This document shows, piece by piece, positions 24,901 to 29,400 of a DNA stretch of 64,000 nt. The notes below the pieces were generated by a model that was not told the DNA's origin, did no database searches, and saw nothing but the letters and a program-made list of their open reading frames with translations. Within the stretch, counting starts at the first letter, position 1, and each line of letters opens with the position of its first letter. This DNA comes from Pseudoips prasinana (taxonomy: Eukaryota > Arthropoda > Insecta > Lepidoptera > Nolidae): contig OX621255.1 in assembly GCA_951640165.1 (NCBI GenBank), forward strand, positions 25,146,001 through 25,210,000, given 5' to 3'. The position numbers and the translations under genes were made by a program.

Positions 24901-27900
24901 ACCACCCCAGGAAGTTATGCAGTATCACATTATAGATTGACATAATGCCTGATAGACTTGTCTAATCCATTCCATATCAGGACAGATATTTATGTGCATG
25001 AACATGTCTATTTGTAATTATCATGAGGCTGGGTGCAATTATCCATGTAAGTATTATTTACAAAAGAGAAGTTCTGGGTATATGTAATACATCAGTTATC
25101 TGGTTTACATAGTACACGCTCTGCTTAGTGTGGTATCAGATGGCCGTGTGTGAATAATGTCCTAGGATATTTATTTATTTTATGATGGATAGATTACACC
25201 AGAAGAAATAATCAAGCTATCGCTTAAAAATCATGTTATTATACTCTTCTTCCAGGTGTTGGTTACATCTCTCGCAAAGCTGCTTGCGCTGTCTCCCCGG
25301 TTGCAGTCCTGACGAAAGATGGCGACACCTACACCTTCACTATGAGCACCACCATCAAGACTATGACGTTCACATTCAAGTTAAATGAGGAATTTGTAGA
25401 GGAGAGACCTGATGGTGTAAAGGTAAGAGAAATACATTTCTAGGAACTAAGTTTACGGAAGAAAAAACGGGTTTGCTTAGGAGTCAGGGAGGGGGGGGGG
25501 CTACCGCCTAATTCCGGTTATCGTGATCTGCGTTCAAATAGATGAAGGTTAAAAATGACTAAATCATTTGGATAAGGCCGCCCATTGCATATAAACTAGA
25601 GATGTGCCAACGAGTCGGTAAAGCTGACTATCCGCTAAGTATCGCAGTAGGTGACTATTCGGCAAAGAGCATAAACTATCCGGTTTTTACTTTGTATACA
25701 TGCTTAATACTAGAGCAGGCTAGACAACTAGTTAGCCAAAATGATATTCAGCACATTTCTCATTTAAACATCTAGTTTACAATCAAAAGTATTTCACTTT
25801 AATTATAATGTCTTTTTGAACTTTTTATAACTTTTTCAACGATATAATTTTTTTTATTATTCAACAAAAATCGAGTACAAAATTATATCTAATTATATTA
25901 AAAATAATTAATACTAAGCCAAGCTATAGACAGTTGGTGCATGTACTAGGTTAAACCTGTACCACAAGCGTTCTCACTACACAAAAACTAAAATTATAAT
26001 TTTTTTAAGATTAAAGAATATTTAATTAAACAAATTAAAACTTAAAATATAATGTTTAAAAATTAACTTATTTTAGAATACTAAATAACTCCTCAGTCTC
26101 ATCATAGGTCAATTTTGTAAAAAAATACAGACTATTCTTTTACACTTTAATAATTAAGGTTATACATAGATAATGACTTATTGCAGATGTAGAAGTGAGC
26201 GTTGCGTGTTGTATTAAAATTGCATGTTTAATAAAGAGTTGGCGGACAATTAAGACGTTGCATTTTTTATACAGAAAACACGTAGGAAAAAGGAAAGGTC
26301 GAAAAGTTGCAACTTTTAGTATTGCTCTTTGGGCTCGTTCAATGGTTAACATGAAGGTTTTTGGAGCACCACTCCAGGAAGTTATGCAGTATCACAATAT
26401 AGATTTACATAATGCCTGATAGACTTGTCTAATCCATTCCATATCAGCAATATGGCGTAGTTTTTTAAACACGAATATAAGCTTCCGTACCCGATTTGAC
26501 AAGGCAAGGATATGTTGTTTAAAAGATAGAGCTTCATCGATAATAATACCAAGGTACTTCAAACTATTTGTGTTAACAATAACTTGACAATCGCAAGGAA
26601 CCAAAGGGTTGGGACAATAGTGTGCATATTTTATCTTGTTTAGGGTGTCTGTAGTTTTTACGCATGCAAAAATTAATAAACATTGTCTTTTCAGCATTTA
26701 ATGTTAGTATATTATTAAGTGTAGCTATTCTATGAACAATAACTTTGGTTTTTAAATGTGACAGCCGACATTGCTCTTTTCATAGTGGTTTATTGTCAAT
26801 ATGGTGAATTTACTGCATTACCTACACTGCTATAGAATAATATTAGGTCTTTACCTATGAAATTGCCGTTCTGCAGTACTGGCCATTTCAAATCAAAATA
26901 ATTTTTGTTTGGCTAAGAATTCTAATTTCAAATTAATTTTATTTTAAAAACATGGATTCTTTTTTCCAAAAGTAGTCATTTCTTTATTGATTAGTGTTAC
27001 ATTTTCATCGCATTTCAATCTTTTTCGTCATCATGGATACGTTAAAAATTCGAGTAATTATGGAATATGAGTACCGTCGTGGCAGCAACGCGGCACAAGC
27101 GGCACGCAACATCAACGACGTTTACGGAGCTAACACTACAAACCAACGCACCACCTGTTATTGGTTTGCTCGCTTCCGTTCTGGAAATTTCGACCTGAAA
27201 AATGAACCTCGCGGTCGTCCGAAGACTTTGGTCGACAATGACGAATTAAAGGCGGTTGTGGAAGCTGATGATACACAATCTACGGCTGAATTAGCAGCAG
27301 CTTTCGACGTTAGCGTCAAAACAATATTGGTCCATTTGCGTCAAATTGGCAAGGTAAAAAAGCTTGACAAATGGGTGCCCCACGAACTCAATGATCGCCA
27401 GCGCGAAGTACGCGTCGAGACGTGCCTTGCACTGCTCAACAGACACACAAATGAAGGAATTTTGAACCGCATTGTTACCTGCGATGAAAAATGGATTCTG
27501 TTTGATAACCGCAAGCGCTCAGCAAGTTGGTTGGATCCTGGTTCAGCACCTAAACAATGCCCTAAACGAAAACTTACCCCTAGAAAAGTGATGGTCACTG
27601 TTTGGTGGTCTAGCGCCGGTGTGATTCATCACAGCTTCTTACCAAACGGGGTGAGCATTACTGCAGATGTGTACTGTGAAGAACTGAGCACAATGATGGA
27701 GAAGCTGGCGCATCTCCAACCAGCATTGGTCAATCGCTCGTCTCCGCTGCTCCTGCACGACAACGCGCGACCTCATACTGCACAGCAGACGGTCTCCAAG
27801 TTGCAAGAACTGGGGTTGGAAGCTCTCCGTCATCCGCCCTACTCACCAGACCTTGCGCCTACAGACTACTACTTTTTCCAGAATTTGGATAACTTCTTGG

Positions 27901-29394
27901 CGGGAAAAAAATTCAATACCCGAGAGGCAGTACAAAATGCCTTTGAAGAATTTGTTGCCTCCCGTCCAGCTGATTTCTTTAAGAAGGGCATCAATAAACT
28001 GCCACTGCGATGGCAAAGATGCATTGATTGCATGGGTGATTACTTCGATTAATACAAATAAAAAAATTCATGAAAAAAATTCGTTTAAATTTTTTCATAC
28101 AAAACGGCAATTTCATAGGTAAAGACCTATTATATAAAGTTTGTATCTTTATATCTTATCTTAAAGAAGTAAACATAAAAGTCAATAAAATGATTTTAGA
28201 CATGTAACGATAAACTAATAAAACCTCAGCTTTTTATGAAACGTTCTGTGACAAATCTACTTTTAAGTATTGATATATGATGTAGTATGATGATGCCCAC
28301 ACCTCTTCCCCGCCCTTGATCCTAAAACTAGTTACTTATAGACTAAATGGTCTTCATATTTACAAAAATGCCTACGTGGTGTGTGGGACATGCATGGAGC
28401 TATTACAAAGCTTTGTAATAGCTCCATGGGGACATAGCATGTGCGTGACGGCCGTATCTGTGAAGACACATGACGTTGTGCATGATATTTGACAAGAAAT
28501 TTCAGAAAAGTATCATTAAAACGTAAATTGTATTAATTGGAAATATTATATATACCGGTAATTGAGCACACTTATACGCTGTATCTGTGACTAATTATAT
28601 TTTAATATTAGAAATTTATTTTTCAGATAAAATCTGTAGTTACCTTCGACGGAGAAAGAATGACTCAGACTCAGGTTGAGGAGAACGGGCAGAAATCAAT
28701 ACATGTTAGGACTTTTACACCAGATACGTTGACTACGGTAATGATAATTGTTGTACATGTTAACTAGCTGTTAAAAAAACCAAAAGAAACGCAGCAATTA
28801 TTAGTTATCCCTGCGGTTGCTATGTAGATACCCTTGGATGTATGGACACATCTTGGAAATTGATTCTAAACTAATACGCTTGTATAACCCAATGCGTTTG
28901 TGAGAAGTTTTAGCTAAGTATATGGAAACAATGTGACAGACGATTTTAAATATTTTTCTGCATAAATTACTATCCAATTTAGAATTTATTTATTCGTAGC
29001 CTATTTAACAATCAATCAATGCAAACTTAACGGTGAGCAGAAAGCAGTGTTTCATGGTATCCACTATGCAAACTTTTCAACTATTTATAACTATTTTCAT
29101 CATCGTGTCACTAAAGTTGAAGGCTGCTTCTAACGCCACGGTTCGTAATGAGTTTAATTCCACTTCAGTTTCCATCTTTCGAATTCAATCACCCTCGAAT
29201 TCGTTTCCAACTGTAATTGACCATTTCAATTTCAGAACGTAAGCTATCTAACTAAAAATGCACTCTGCATACAGTTTTGGAAACGTTACGTTATACTGGT
29301 ACTGGTCCTTAACTCTATTTATTTATATTTTCAGATCACAACAGCTGATGGCTGGGACGGGAAATGCATAAGAATATACGAAGTTGTTAAATAA
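2570..29394 (+). CDS. FABP-A: intracellular fatty-acid-binding protein, four exons, 139 aa
   Basis: The coding sequence joins 2570-2651, 25256-25422, 28627-28737 and 29335-29394; exon lengths 82, 167, 111 and 60 nt give one open frame. All introns are GT-AG, with phases 1, 0, 0, the pattern shared by FABP-B. The protein starts MTTVDNYVGVKYKL, has the family's exon-1 pattern (K-Y-K-L...ENFEEYLKFIG, where FABPs have Y-K...ENF-E...IG), a GVGYISRKAA helix-loop, alternating beta-strand sequence, and a C-terminal R-I-Y (residues 133-135), the Arg-x-Tyr that contacts the ligand carboxylate in this family. FABPs are ~14-15 kDa cytosolic beta-barrels that carry fatty acids or retinoids; the ligand here is unknown. 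The first ATG is used because it opens the exon-1 frame; the N terminus is a few residues longer than in FABP-B. Intron 1 (22,604 bp) is full of transposons. No signal peptide is seen. Confidence 0.9.
2730..2790. repeat. Perfect 24-bp inverted repeat just inside FABP-A intron 1
   Basis: The arms 2730-2753 and 2767-2790 are exact complements (CTTTACTTTTGTTTATGGCT and four more bases), with a 13-base loop. It lies about 80 bp after the exon 1 donor, next to a SINE1 fragment. Confidence 0.85.
2851..2975 (+). repeat. Rearranged SINE1 fragment
   Basis: It contains the SINE1 pieces 'GATGAGCATGATTATTTGTT' and 'GATCTGTGTGACACTGTCCC' followed by (ATT)n. The middle is replaced by unrelated sequence. 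Confidence 0.6.
3062..3290 (-). pseudogene. LINE 3'-end fragment (RT C terminus, 'VQQWTSFG' family)
   Basis: On the minus strand it translates to a degenerate version of the RT C terminus seen better at 41553-41722 (GRPPTRWTDDL, then SLGEAFVQQWTSFG). It is a 5'-truncated non-LTR retroelement copy. The + strand ORF across it is a shadow. Confidence 0.65.
3374..3459. repeat. Perfect 41-bp inverted repeat with a 4-base loop
   Basis: The arms 3374-3414 and 3419-3459 are exact complements around the loop GTAG. The right arm is the sequence just inside a Helitron 3' end (ATAATTTATAAAGTTTAA), so the left arm looks like an inverted duplicate of it. Confidence 0.9.
3419..3488 (+). mobile_element. Helitron 3' terminus
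   Basis: TATAATTTATAAAGTTTAAC, then a short stem around CCGCGG, then CTAG followed by T. This matches the ends of the copies at 14722-14902 and 37037-37225. Helitrons typically end in CTRR preceded by a hairpin and insert between A and T. Confidence 0.65.
3978..4278 (-). mobile_element. Non-autonomous Helitron, 301 bp
   Basis: On the minus strand it starts TCTATACATATAATAAAA after an A and ends with a GCGGGTAAAACCGC hairpin, a short spacer and CTAG before T. These are the TC...CTRR ends and A/T insertion site of Helitrons. No coding capacity. Sister copies: 37404-37725 and 37933-38245. Confidence 0.8.
4370..4510 (+). repeat. CR1-like LINE 3'-UTR fragment
   Basis: 'GTGATAAGACCGCCAATTGT' and the following text resemble the 3' UTR of the CR1-like LINE at 61578-64000 (there GCAATAAGGCCGCCAATTGC). 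It ends in a (CTAT)n microsatellite. Confidence 0.55.
4511..4910. other. AT-rich stretch, nothing recognised
   Basis: No ORF, repeat family or signal recognised. It is part of FABP-A intron 1. Confidence 0.5.
4915..5140 (-). mobile_element. Degenerate tRNA-derived SINE
   Basis: It has the body shared by the SINE families (AGGCAAAGCCTGTACTACGG, CACACAAAGATTTGT) and a tRNA-like head on the minus strand (GGGTGGGAATCGAACTCACA is a complemented B box). Confidence 0.6.
5141..5995. other. No gene; contains a GATGTGAAACATC inverted motif pair
   Basis: TTGATGTGAAACATCT near 5493 and CGATGTTTCACATCT near 5638 are inverted copies bounding about 150 bp, possibly a short MITE. The rest holds no supported feature. 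Confidence 0.4.
5998..6270 (+). mobile_element. tRNA-derived SINE2, full length
   Basis: The head is GGCCTGTTGGCGTGTTTGGC, with the B box GATTCGAATCC. The body is ACAGATATTTGTGTGCATGA and the tail 'AATGTCCCAGGATATTATT'. It is the best intact SINE2 in the window. Confidence 0.8.
6569..6703. mobile_element. 135-bp palindromic MITE, TA-flanked (copy 1 of 5)
   Basis: The inverted arms begin (C/G)AGACGCCAGCACATC and carry AATCTGTCAAATT inside. TA flanks both sides. Size, TA target and long inverted repeats suggest a non-autonomous Tc1/mariner derivative. Confidence 0.8.
7235..7335 (-). repeat. SINE3 fragment
   Basis: 'TCGCGGGGTAGGTACTTTAC' and the following text match the SINE3 body at 43660-43700. 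Truncated. Confidence 0.5.
7348..7389. repeat. Perfect 18-bp inverted repeat
   Basis: The arms AGATACATAAAAAACTAC at 7348-7365 and the complement at 7372-7389 surround the loop ATGCGG. No terminator role is implied in a eukaryote. Confidence 0.8.
7448..7582. mobile_element. 135-bp palindromic MITE (copy 2 of 5)
   Basis: Same 135-bp element as 6569-6703, in the opposite internal orientation. TA is present on the left; the right flank reads CA. Confidence 0.8.
7741..7845 (-). repeat. LINE 3'-tail fragment with ATGAA repeats
   Basis: 'GCACTTGGGTATTAACATAT' and the following text recur in reverse complement at 43855-43945 in FABP-B intron 1. The simple tail suggests a 5'-truncated non-LTR element. 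Confidence 0.5.
7846..8460. other. No gene recognised
   Basis: AT-rich intronic sequence with no supported ORF or repeat. Confidence 0.45.
8465..8690 (+). repeat. SINE4-type repeat ('GGCGGTCACCCATCTATG' family)
   Basis: It shares 'AGCTTAACGTGCCCTCC', 'AAGCATGG' and 'GGCGGTCACCCATCTATG' with 39790-40020 and, in reverse, 41036-41285. The ORF across it is repeat sequence. Confidence 0.6.
9074..9579 (-). mobile_element. SINE2, minus strand, with a MITE inside; target duplication covers the ATG of the next gene
   Basis: The tail (3') lies at the left after (AAT)n and the head at 9540-9579. AAGAAATA at 9057-9064 and again at 9585-9592 is a plausible 8-bp target duplication. The right copy ends on the A of the ATG at 9592. 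A GGCTCTACC MITE interrupts it at 9269-9506. Confidence 0.75.
9269..9506. mobile_element. 238-bp GGCTCTACC MITE (copy B), flanked by CCTGG
   Basis: Same structure and length as 1389-1626. The exact 5-bp duplication CCTGG lies at 9264-9268 and 9507-9511, and removing one copy restores the SINE text 'GTCCTGGGTGGG'. Confidence 0.85.
9592..9696 (+). CDS. Small Cys/Gly-rich protein, 34 aa (candidate host microgene)
   Basis: ATG to TAG encodes MCGPCGGCCGPSGGACGGCC followed by CPCITMYTSCTKIC. Cysteine makes up about a third of the residues and most of the rest are Gly and Pro in CGP/GGCC repeats. The composition recalls short CGP-repeat sperm proteins of insects (Mst84D/Mst87F type) and, less closely, metallothioneins; this is resemblance, not proof of homology. 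The ORF is too short for standard calling, and it is codon-clean from ATG to stop. Before the SINE2 insertion the ATG followed 'CTCTTTACAAAGAAAT'; now about 520 bp of SINE and MITE separate it from that leader. It lies on the same strand within FABP-A intron 1. The minus-strand Pro/Gln ORF here is its shadow. It could be a chance reading of a G/T-rich repeat or a retained ancestral gene. Confidence 0.5.
   Translation: MCGPCGGCCGPSGGACGGCCCPCITMYTSCTKIC
9700..10070. other. No further gene recognised downstream of the Cys-rich ORF
   Basis: It could hold the 3' UTR of the small ORF, but no AATAAA is obvious in the first 200 bases. Confidence 0.4.
10076..10210. mobile_element. 135-bp palindromic MITE, TA-flanked (copy 3 of 5)
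   Basis: CAGACGCCAGCACATCAAGC to its complement, 135 bp, with TA at 10074-10075 and 10211-10212. Confidence 0.85.
10211..10735. other. No gene; AT-rich, faint SINE4-like fragment near 10370
   Basis: 'GAAATTTAACCGCTTATCCC' near 10350 faintly resembles SINE4. Otherwise nothing supported. Confidence 0.35.
10860..11304 (-). mobile_element. GC-rich poly(A)-tailed retroposon with a 15-bp target duplication
   Basis: ATCGCCCAGAACCCT occurs at 10845-10859 and 11305-11319, flanking a GC-rich 445-bp unit that begins with a T-run on the + strand (a poly(A) tail on the minus strand). A second internal A-run at 11060-11067 splits it in two. Inverted copies of GATGTCCTCCGCCTTGGGGG sit at 10897-10916 and near 11011-11032. 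This is the layout of a dimeric SINE moved by LINE machinery. ORFs inside are shadows. Confidence 0.75.
11392..11835. mobile_element. 444-bp MITE of the Tc1/mariner (IS630) type
   Basis: The terminal repeats are CAGGGTTTTCCAATAA and its complement, with TA at 11390-11391 and 11836-11837. A (CT)n stretch lies inside. The ORF at 11436-11672 is low-complexity and has no recognisable transposase motif. Confidence 0.75.
11838..12235. other. No gene recognised
   Basis: AT-rich intronic sequence with no supported feature. Confidence 0.4.
12240..12640 (+). repeat. Abundant lepidopteran repeat, longer copy
   Basis: 'GCCCGACTGGGGAGGTAGCT' and 'GGTGTTGCGTGTGTCCATGG' match the copies at the window start and at 42836-42968. 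It ends in an A-run near 12640. The ORF over it is not a gene. Confidence 0.6.
12765..13210. repeat. Tandem duplication (~2 x 220 bp) with a (TA)n tract in copy 1
   Basis: 'TGGATATTCAAATTTAAGAT' at 12785 recurs at 13018, and 'GTCAGTAACAACGTTTTGAT' occurs in both halves. Copy 1 holds a (TA)n tract at about 12859-12917. The minus-strand ORF there (repeated IY) is microsatellite translation. Confidence 0.8.
13418..13601. repeat. Long foldback: 82-bp arms, 20-base loop
   Basis: The arms 13418-13499 and 13520-13601 are complementary with only a few mismatches. Left starts CTCAATTGGACTAATGTGGT; the loop is ACTGAATTGGTAGGATATTC. The ORF at 13431-13613 runs through both arms and is not a gene. Confidence 0.9.
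13858..14458 (+). repeat. ~600-bp lepidopteran repeat ('CAAGTGCGAGTCGGA...ACGGAACCCTAAAA')
   Basis: It starts CTGGCCAAGTGCGAGTCGGA and ends GGCTACGGAACCCTAAAA. Copies lie at 59241-59764 (reverse) and, short, at 42985-43258. (ACAG)n near 14385 is shared. Confidence 0.7.
14722..14902 (+). mobile_element. Non-autonomous Helitron, 181 bp
   Basis: It starts A|TCACACTAATATTATAAAGG and ends with the hairpin GCGGGCGAAACCGC, then GGGGCACAGCTAG before T. Same 3' end as 37037-37225. Confidence 0.75.
15031..15274 (+). mobile_element. SINE1, tail interrupted by mariner
   Basis: The head GACGGACACAGTAGCCCAG and B box GGTTCAAATCC lead into a full body. The tail 'GTGTCCCTACATA' is cut by the mariner at 15275 and resumes as (TTA)n after 16562. 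Confidence 0.8.
15275..16562 (+). mobile_element. Mariner element copy 1, 1288 bp, complete
   Basis: The ends read TTAGGTCTTTACCTATGAAA on the left and the complement (one end base differing) on the right; about 28 bp of inverted repeat. TA flanks at 15273-15274 and 16563-16564. The exact outer base is ambiguous because the flank is (TTA)-rich. The single transposase ORF is intact. It sits in a SINE1 tail in FABP-A intron 1. Confidence 0.93.
15465..16484 (+). CDS. Mariner transposase, copy 1 (339 aa, intact)
   Basis: This is a cut-and-paste transposase of the IS630-Tc1-mariner superfamily, acting on its own terminal repeats at TA targets in the nucleus. The start is ATG at 15465 (MDTLKIRV); the frame extends 13 codons upstream only from a GTG. 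The N-terminal ~110 residues hold two helix-turn-helix segments, followed by WVPHEL (114-119), the conserved mariner linker. The catalytic triad is visible: TCDEKW (Asp151), LLHDNARPH (Asp243) and SPDLAPTDY (Asp278), with 34 residues between the last two, the DD34D spacing of mariner. The length matches the usual ~345 aa. Nothing is broken, so it is a candidate active enzyme. Confidence 0.93.
   Translation: MDTLKIRVIMEYEYRRGSNAAQAARNINDVYGANTTNQRTTCYWFARFRSGNFDLKNEPRGRPKTLVDNDELKAVVEADDTQSTAELAAAFDVSVKTILVHLRQIGKVKKLDKWVPHELNDRQREVRVETCLALLNRHTNEGILIRIVTCDEKWILFDNRKRSASWLDPGSAPKQCPKRKLTPRKVMVTVWWSSAGVIHHSFLPNGVSITADVYCEELSTMMEKLAHLQPALVNRSSPLLLHDNARPHTAQQTVSKLQELGLEALRHPPYSPDLAPTDYYFFQNLDNFLAGKKFNTREAVQNAFEEFVASRPADFFKKGINKLPLRWQRCIDCMGDYFD
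16588..16714 (+). mobile_element. SINE2, 5' half (3' half at 24980-25171)
   Basis: The head GGCCGGTTGGCGTGCTTGGG is followed by the body up to GAGGCTG, where a LINE fragment begins. The 52 bases 16663-16714 recur at 24980-25031, and the SINE then continues to its tail. Confidence 0.75.
16715..16995 (-). pseudogene. LINE fragment (minus strand), 3' part before the RTE insertion
   Basis: It matches 25905-26185 closely. It is the 3' UTR side of a 5'-truncated LINE whose RT end lies at 24706-24979. The RTE insertion duplicated ATGGCTTATT (here 16986-16995) against ATGACTTATT (24706-24715). Confidence 0.75.
17440..18138 (+). pseudogene. RTE LINE endonuclease domain (frame broken at its end)
   Basis: It encodes the apurinic-type endonuclease that nicks target DNA for target-primed reverse transcription. 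Visible motifs are ATLNVGG, CVNETKRKG (catalytic Asn-Glu) and LGDFNGWVG. ATG 17440 is chosen (the frame is open earlier only from a GTG at 17404). It ends at FEHKRV-stop. The next frame resumes at 18135 with MIDFVIVDERL, normally continuous with this domain, so a small deletion with a frame change is inferred. Genomes often label such copies craniofacial-development-protein-2-like. Confidence 0.85.
18135..19434 (+). pseudogene. RTE LINE reverse transcriptase, N-terminal part
   Basis: It opens with the end of the endonuclease (MIDFVIVDERL; TDHFLV holds the catalytic Asp-His), then a linker, then RT: KSGKSPGYDRI, NYRGISLLSVVGKL, AGFRKGMGCTDQV and motif A CAFVDLEKAYDRV with its catalytic Asp. 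The frame is cut at 19434 by the LTR element, and RT resumes at 23610. It is open for 430 codons, so it decayed little before the LTR insertion. Confidence 0.88.
19435..19752 (+). repeat. 5' LTR (318 bp)
   Basis: TG...CA ends, nearly identical to 23288-23605. The presumed primer-binding site starts at 19753 (TGGTGGTAGGCGCC); the tRNA is not assigned. Confidence 0.92.
19845..21389 (+). CDS. Gag-protease-integrase C-terminus polyprotein of the deleted LTR element (514 aa)
   Basis: Residues ~1-170 resemble Ty3/Gypsy Gag capsid (FNGVEQDAKEFIKQFKRF, FLQGAALSFYN). Residues 250-340 are a retropepsin: active site LLDTGAA (Asp257) and LILGRDFL (~325). A polar linker follows. From ~430 the sequence is the integrase C-terminal domain: REFRPGDLVIIRSS, then the GPY/F-type IGPWVVVRRISDVTYVV, then VHVDRMKPF. 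RT, RNase H, and the integrase zinc and DDE domains are missing, yet the frame is continuous, so a large in-frame deletion is inferred. No CCHC zinc knuckle is seen in Gag. The element could move only with enzymes supplied by a relative. Confidence 0.85.
   Translation: MESTSVNIQLFNGVEQDAKEFIKQFKRFSIVKKLSDEEKVAIIPSFLQGAALSFYNVIVDTATEFADIEKAFLEEFSGTIDYVEQFYMTRQKFEEDILEYFYRLQELAFKAEIKDERKFIIKFIKSSAPFYKHILATSLLEDKKQLKKLIIQLKDIYNMDDLKPHNEDNLIRSPTTHVQAGPERQPLDNSRYVTPGGKRMSAALNVTHRAVSNQQNVATCENGAQTKEVFNLFNSFRNSIPYIRVMYKNNSCPALLDTGAAVSCMSGTMARRLGLGSTGTAVGSIQRVDGRTIDTAGTAKFNFYINGKEFCINIYIIEDLACHLILGRDFLIANTVVMDFAKSRIVIGTEVVYFYQDQRVFNCFEKNSDSHVKCHQNVDKKIGKNNNFVVNKDSSPVINSEDYERKRDRVSDDKVTSLGNLTAKAVYNITRVRHKEKVNYDRRTRREFRPGDLVIIRSSGRFSGKNHELQRLFIGPWVVVRRISDVTYVVRKPGRNRSDTVHVDRMKPFQTREI
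21390..23287 (+). other. LTR element 3' internal region, non-coding
   Basis: 1.9 kb between the ORF and the 3' LTR. No envelope-like or other ORF of note; short repeat scraps such as AACGGCTGGACCGATTCGCA near 21820 (Helitron-like). It ends in T-rich and G-rich tracts before the LTR. Confidence 0.6.
23288..23605 (+). repeat. 3' LTR (318 bp)
   Basis: Partner of 19435-19752. Differences noticed: one T/C in 'GTTTGTCAA(T/C)AG' and two near the 'GATCTC' stretch. Confidence 0.92.
23610..24685 (+). pseudogene. RTE LINE reverse transcriptase, C-terminal part
   Basis: It continues RT after the LTR element: GVRQGCVASPWLFNLFMD (motif B), KCLLYADDQVLLA (motif C with YADD), then the long RTE C terminus (ALRSMCGVTLRDRIRN, GMLRWFGHLERMNERRL, TTGRGRPRRTF) to a stop at 24685. 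An upstream GTG in the LTR extends the open frame artificially. This half has no internal stop, so only the ~18130 break and the LTR insertion disable the element. Confidence 0.88.
24706..24979 (-). pseudogene. LINE fragment (minus strand), RT C-terminal part after the RTE insertion
   Basis: The minus strand reads IERAQRAILKVATFRP, then LYKKCNVLIVRLLFI, an RT C-terminal signature of Jockey/CR1-like LINEs. It matches 26170-26460. Together with 16715-16995 it is one 5'-truncated insert into a SINE2. Confidence 0.75.
24980..25171 (+). mobile_element. SINE2, 3' half after the nested insertions
   Basis: It begins with the 52-bp duplicate of 16663-16714 and continues to 'AATGTCCTAGGATA'. Confidence 0.75.
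25256..25422 (+). CDS. FABP-A exon 2
   Basis: 167 nt after the acceptor TCTTCTTCCAG; donor AAG|GTAAGA. It encodes VGYISRKAACAVSPVAVLTK, then the central beta strands to RPDGVK. It completes the split Gly codon. Confidence 0.9.
25490..25600 (+). repeat. Fragment of a MITE related to 34465-34653
   Basis: 'GGTTATCGTGATCTGCGTTC' and 'AAGGTTAAAAATGACTAAAT' match an end of that repeat. Only one side is present. Confidence 0.5.
25905..26740 (-). pseudogene. LINE fragment (Jockey/CR1-like), longer copy in FABP-A intron 2
   Basis: On the minus strand, 26697 downward reads an RT stretch (YLGIIIDEALSFKQHI, LSNRVRKLIFVFKKLR) followed after 26390 by the C terminus IERAQRAILKVATFRP and then a 3' UTR like 16715-16995. 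The frame is interrupted near 26390-26440. It is 5'-truncated and not functional. Confidence 0.75.
26843..28130 (+). mobile_element. Mariner element copy 2, 1288 bp, complete
   Basis: Same ends, length and ORF as 15275-16562. TA flanks at 26841-26842 and 28131-28132. Two base differences from copy 1 were noticed (at 27466 and 27509). Confidence 0.93.
27033..28052 (+). CDS. Mariner transposase, copy 2 (339 aa, intact)
   Basis: Identical to copy 1 except residue 145 (Asn here, Ile in copy 1), six residues before the first catalytic Asp; the other base change is silent. The DD34D triad, the WVPHEL linker and the start ATG are all preserved. It lies in FABP-A intron 2 on the gene's own strand. 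Confidence 0.93.
   Translation: MDTLKIRVIMEYEYRRGSNAAQAARNINDVYGANTTNQRTTCYWFARFRSGNFDLKNEPRGRPKTLVDNDELKAVVEADDTQSTAELAAAFDVSVKTILVHLRQIGKVKKLDKWVPHELNDRQREVRVETCLALLNRHTNEGILNRIVTCDEKWILFDNRKRSASWLDPGSAPKQCPKRKLTPRKVMVTVWWSSAGVIHHSFLPNGVSITADVYCEELSTMMEKLAHLQPALVNRSSPLLLHDNARPHTAQQTVSKLQELGLEALRHPPYSPDLAPTDYYFFQNLDNFLAGKKFNTREAVQNAFEEFVASRPADFFKKGINKLPLRWQRCIDCMGDYFD
28131..28626. other. End of FABP-A intron 2; contains the 28-bp palindrome GAGCTATTACAAAG and its complement
   Basis: The self-complementary stretch at about 28397-28426 recurs, slightly changed, near 42180. No gene. Confidence 0.5.
28627..28737 (+). CDS. FABP-A exon 3
   Basis: 111 nt (37 codons), IKSVVTFDGERMTQTQVEEN onward, between TTTCAG and GTAATG. 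FABP-B exon 3 has the same length and phase. Confidence 0.9.
29335..29394 (+). CDS. FABP-A exon 4
   Basis: ITTADGWDGKCIRIYEVVK and stop after the acceptor ATTTTCAG. It carries the ligand-binding Arg-x-Tyr. Confidence 0.9.
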   Translation: MTTADGWDGKCIRIYEVVK

Positions 29395-29400
29395 AATAAA
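29390..29400 (+). promoter_or_regulatory. FABP-A polyadenylation signals AATAAA
   Basis: Two AATAAA hexamers, one overlapping the stop codon and one at 29395-29400. The 3' UTR is probably short because a hAT-like element begins at 29423. Confidence 0.6.
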
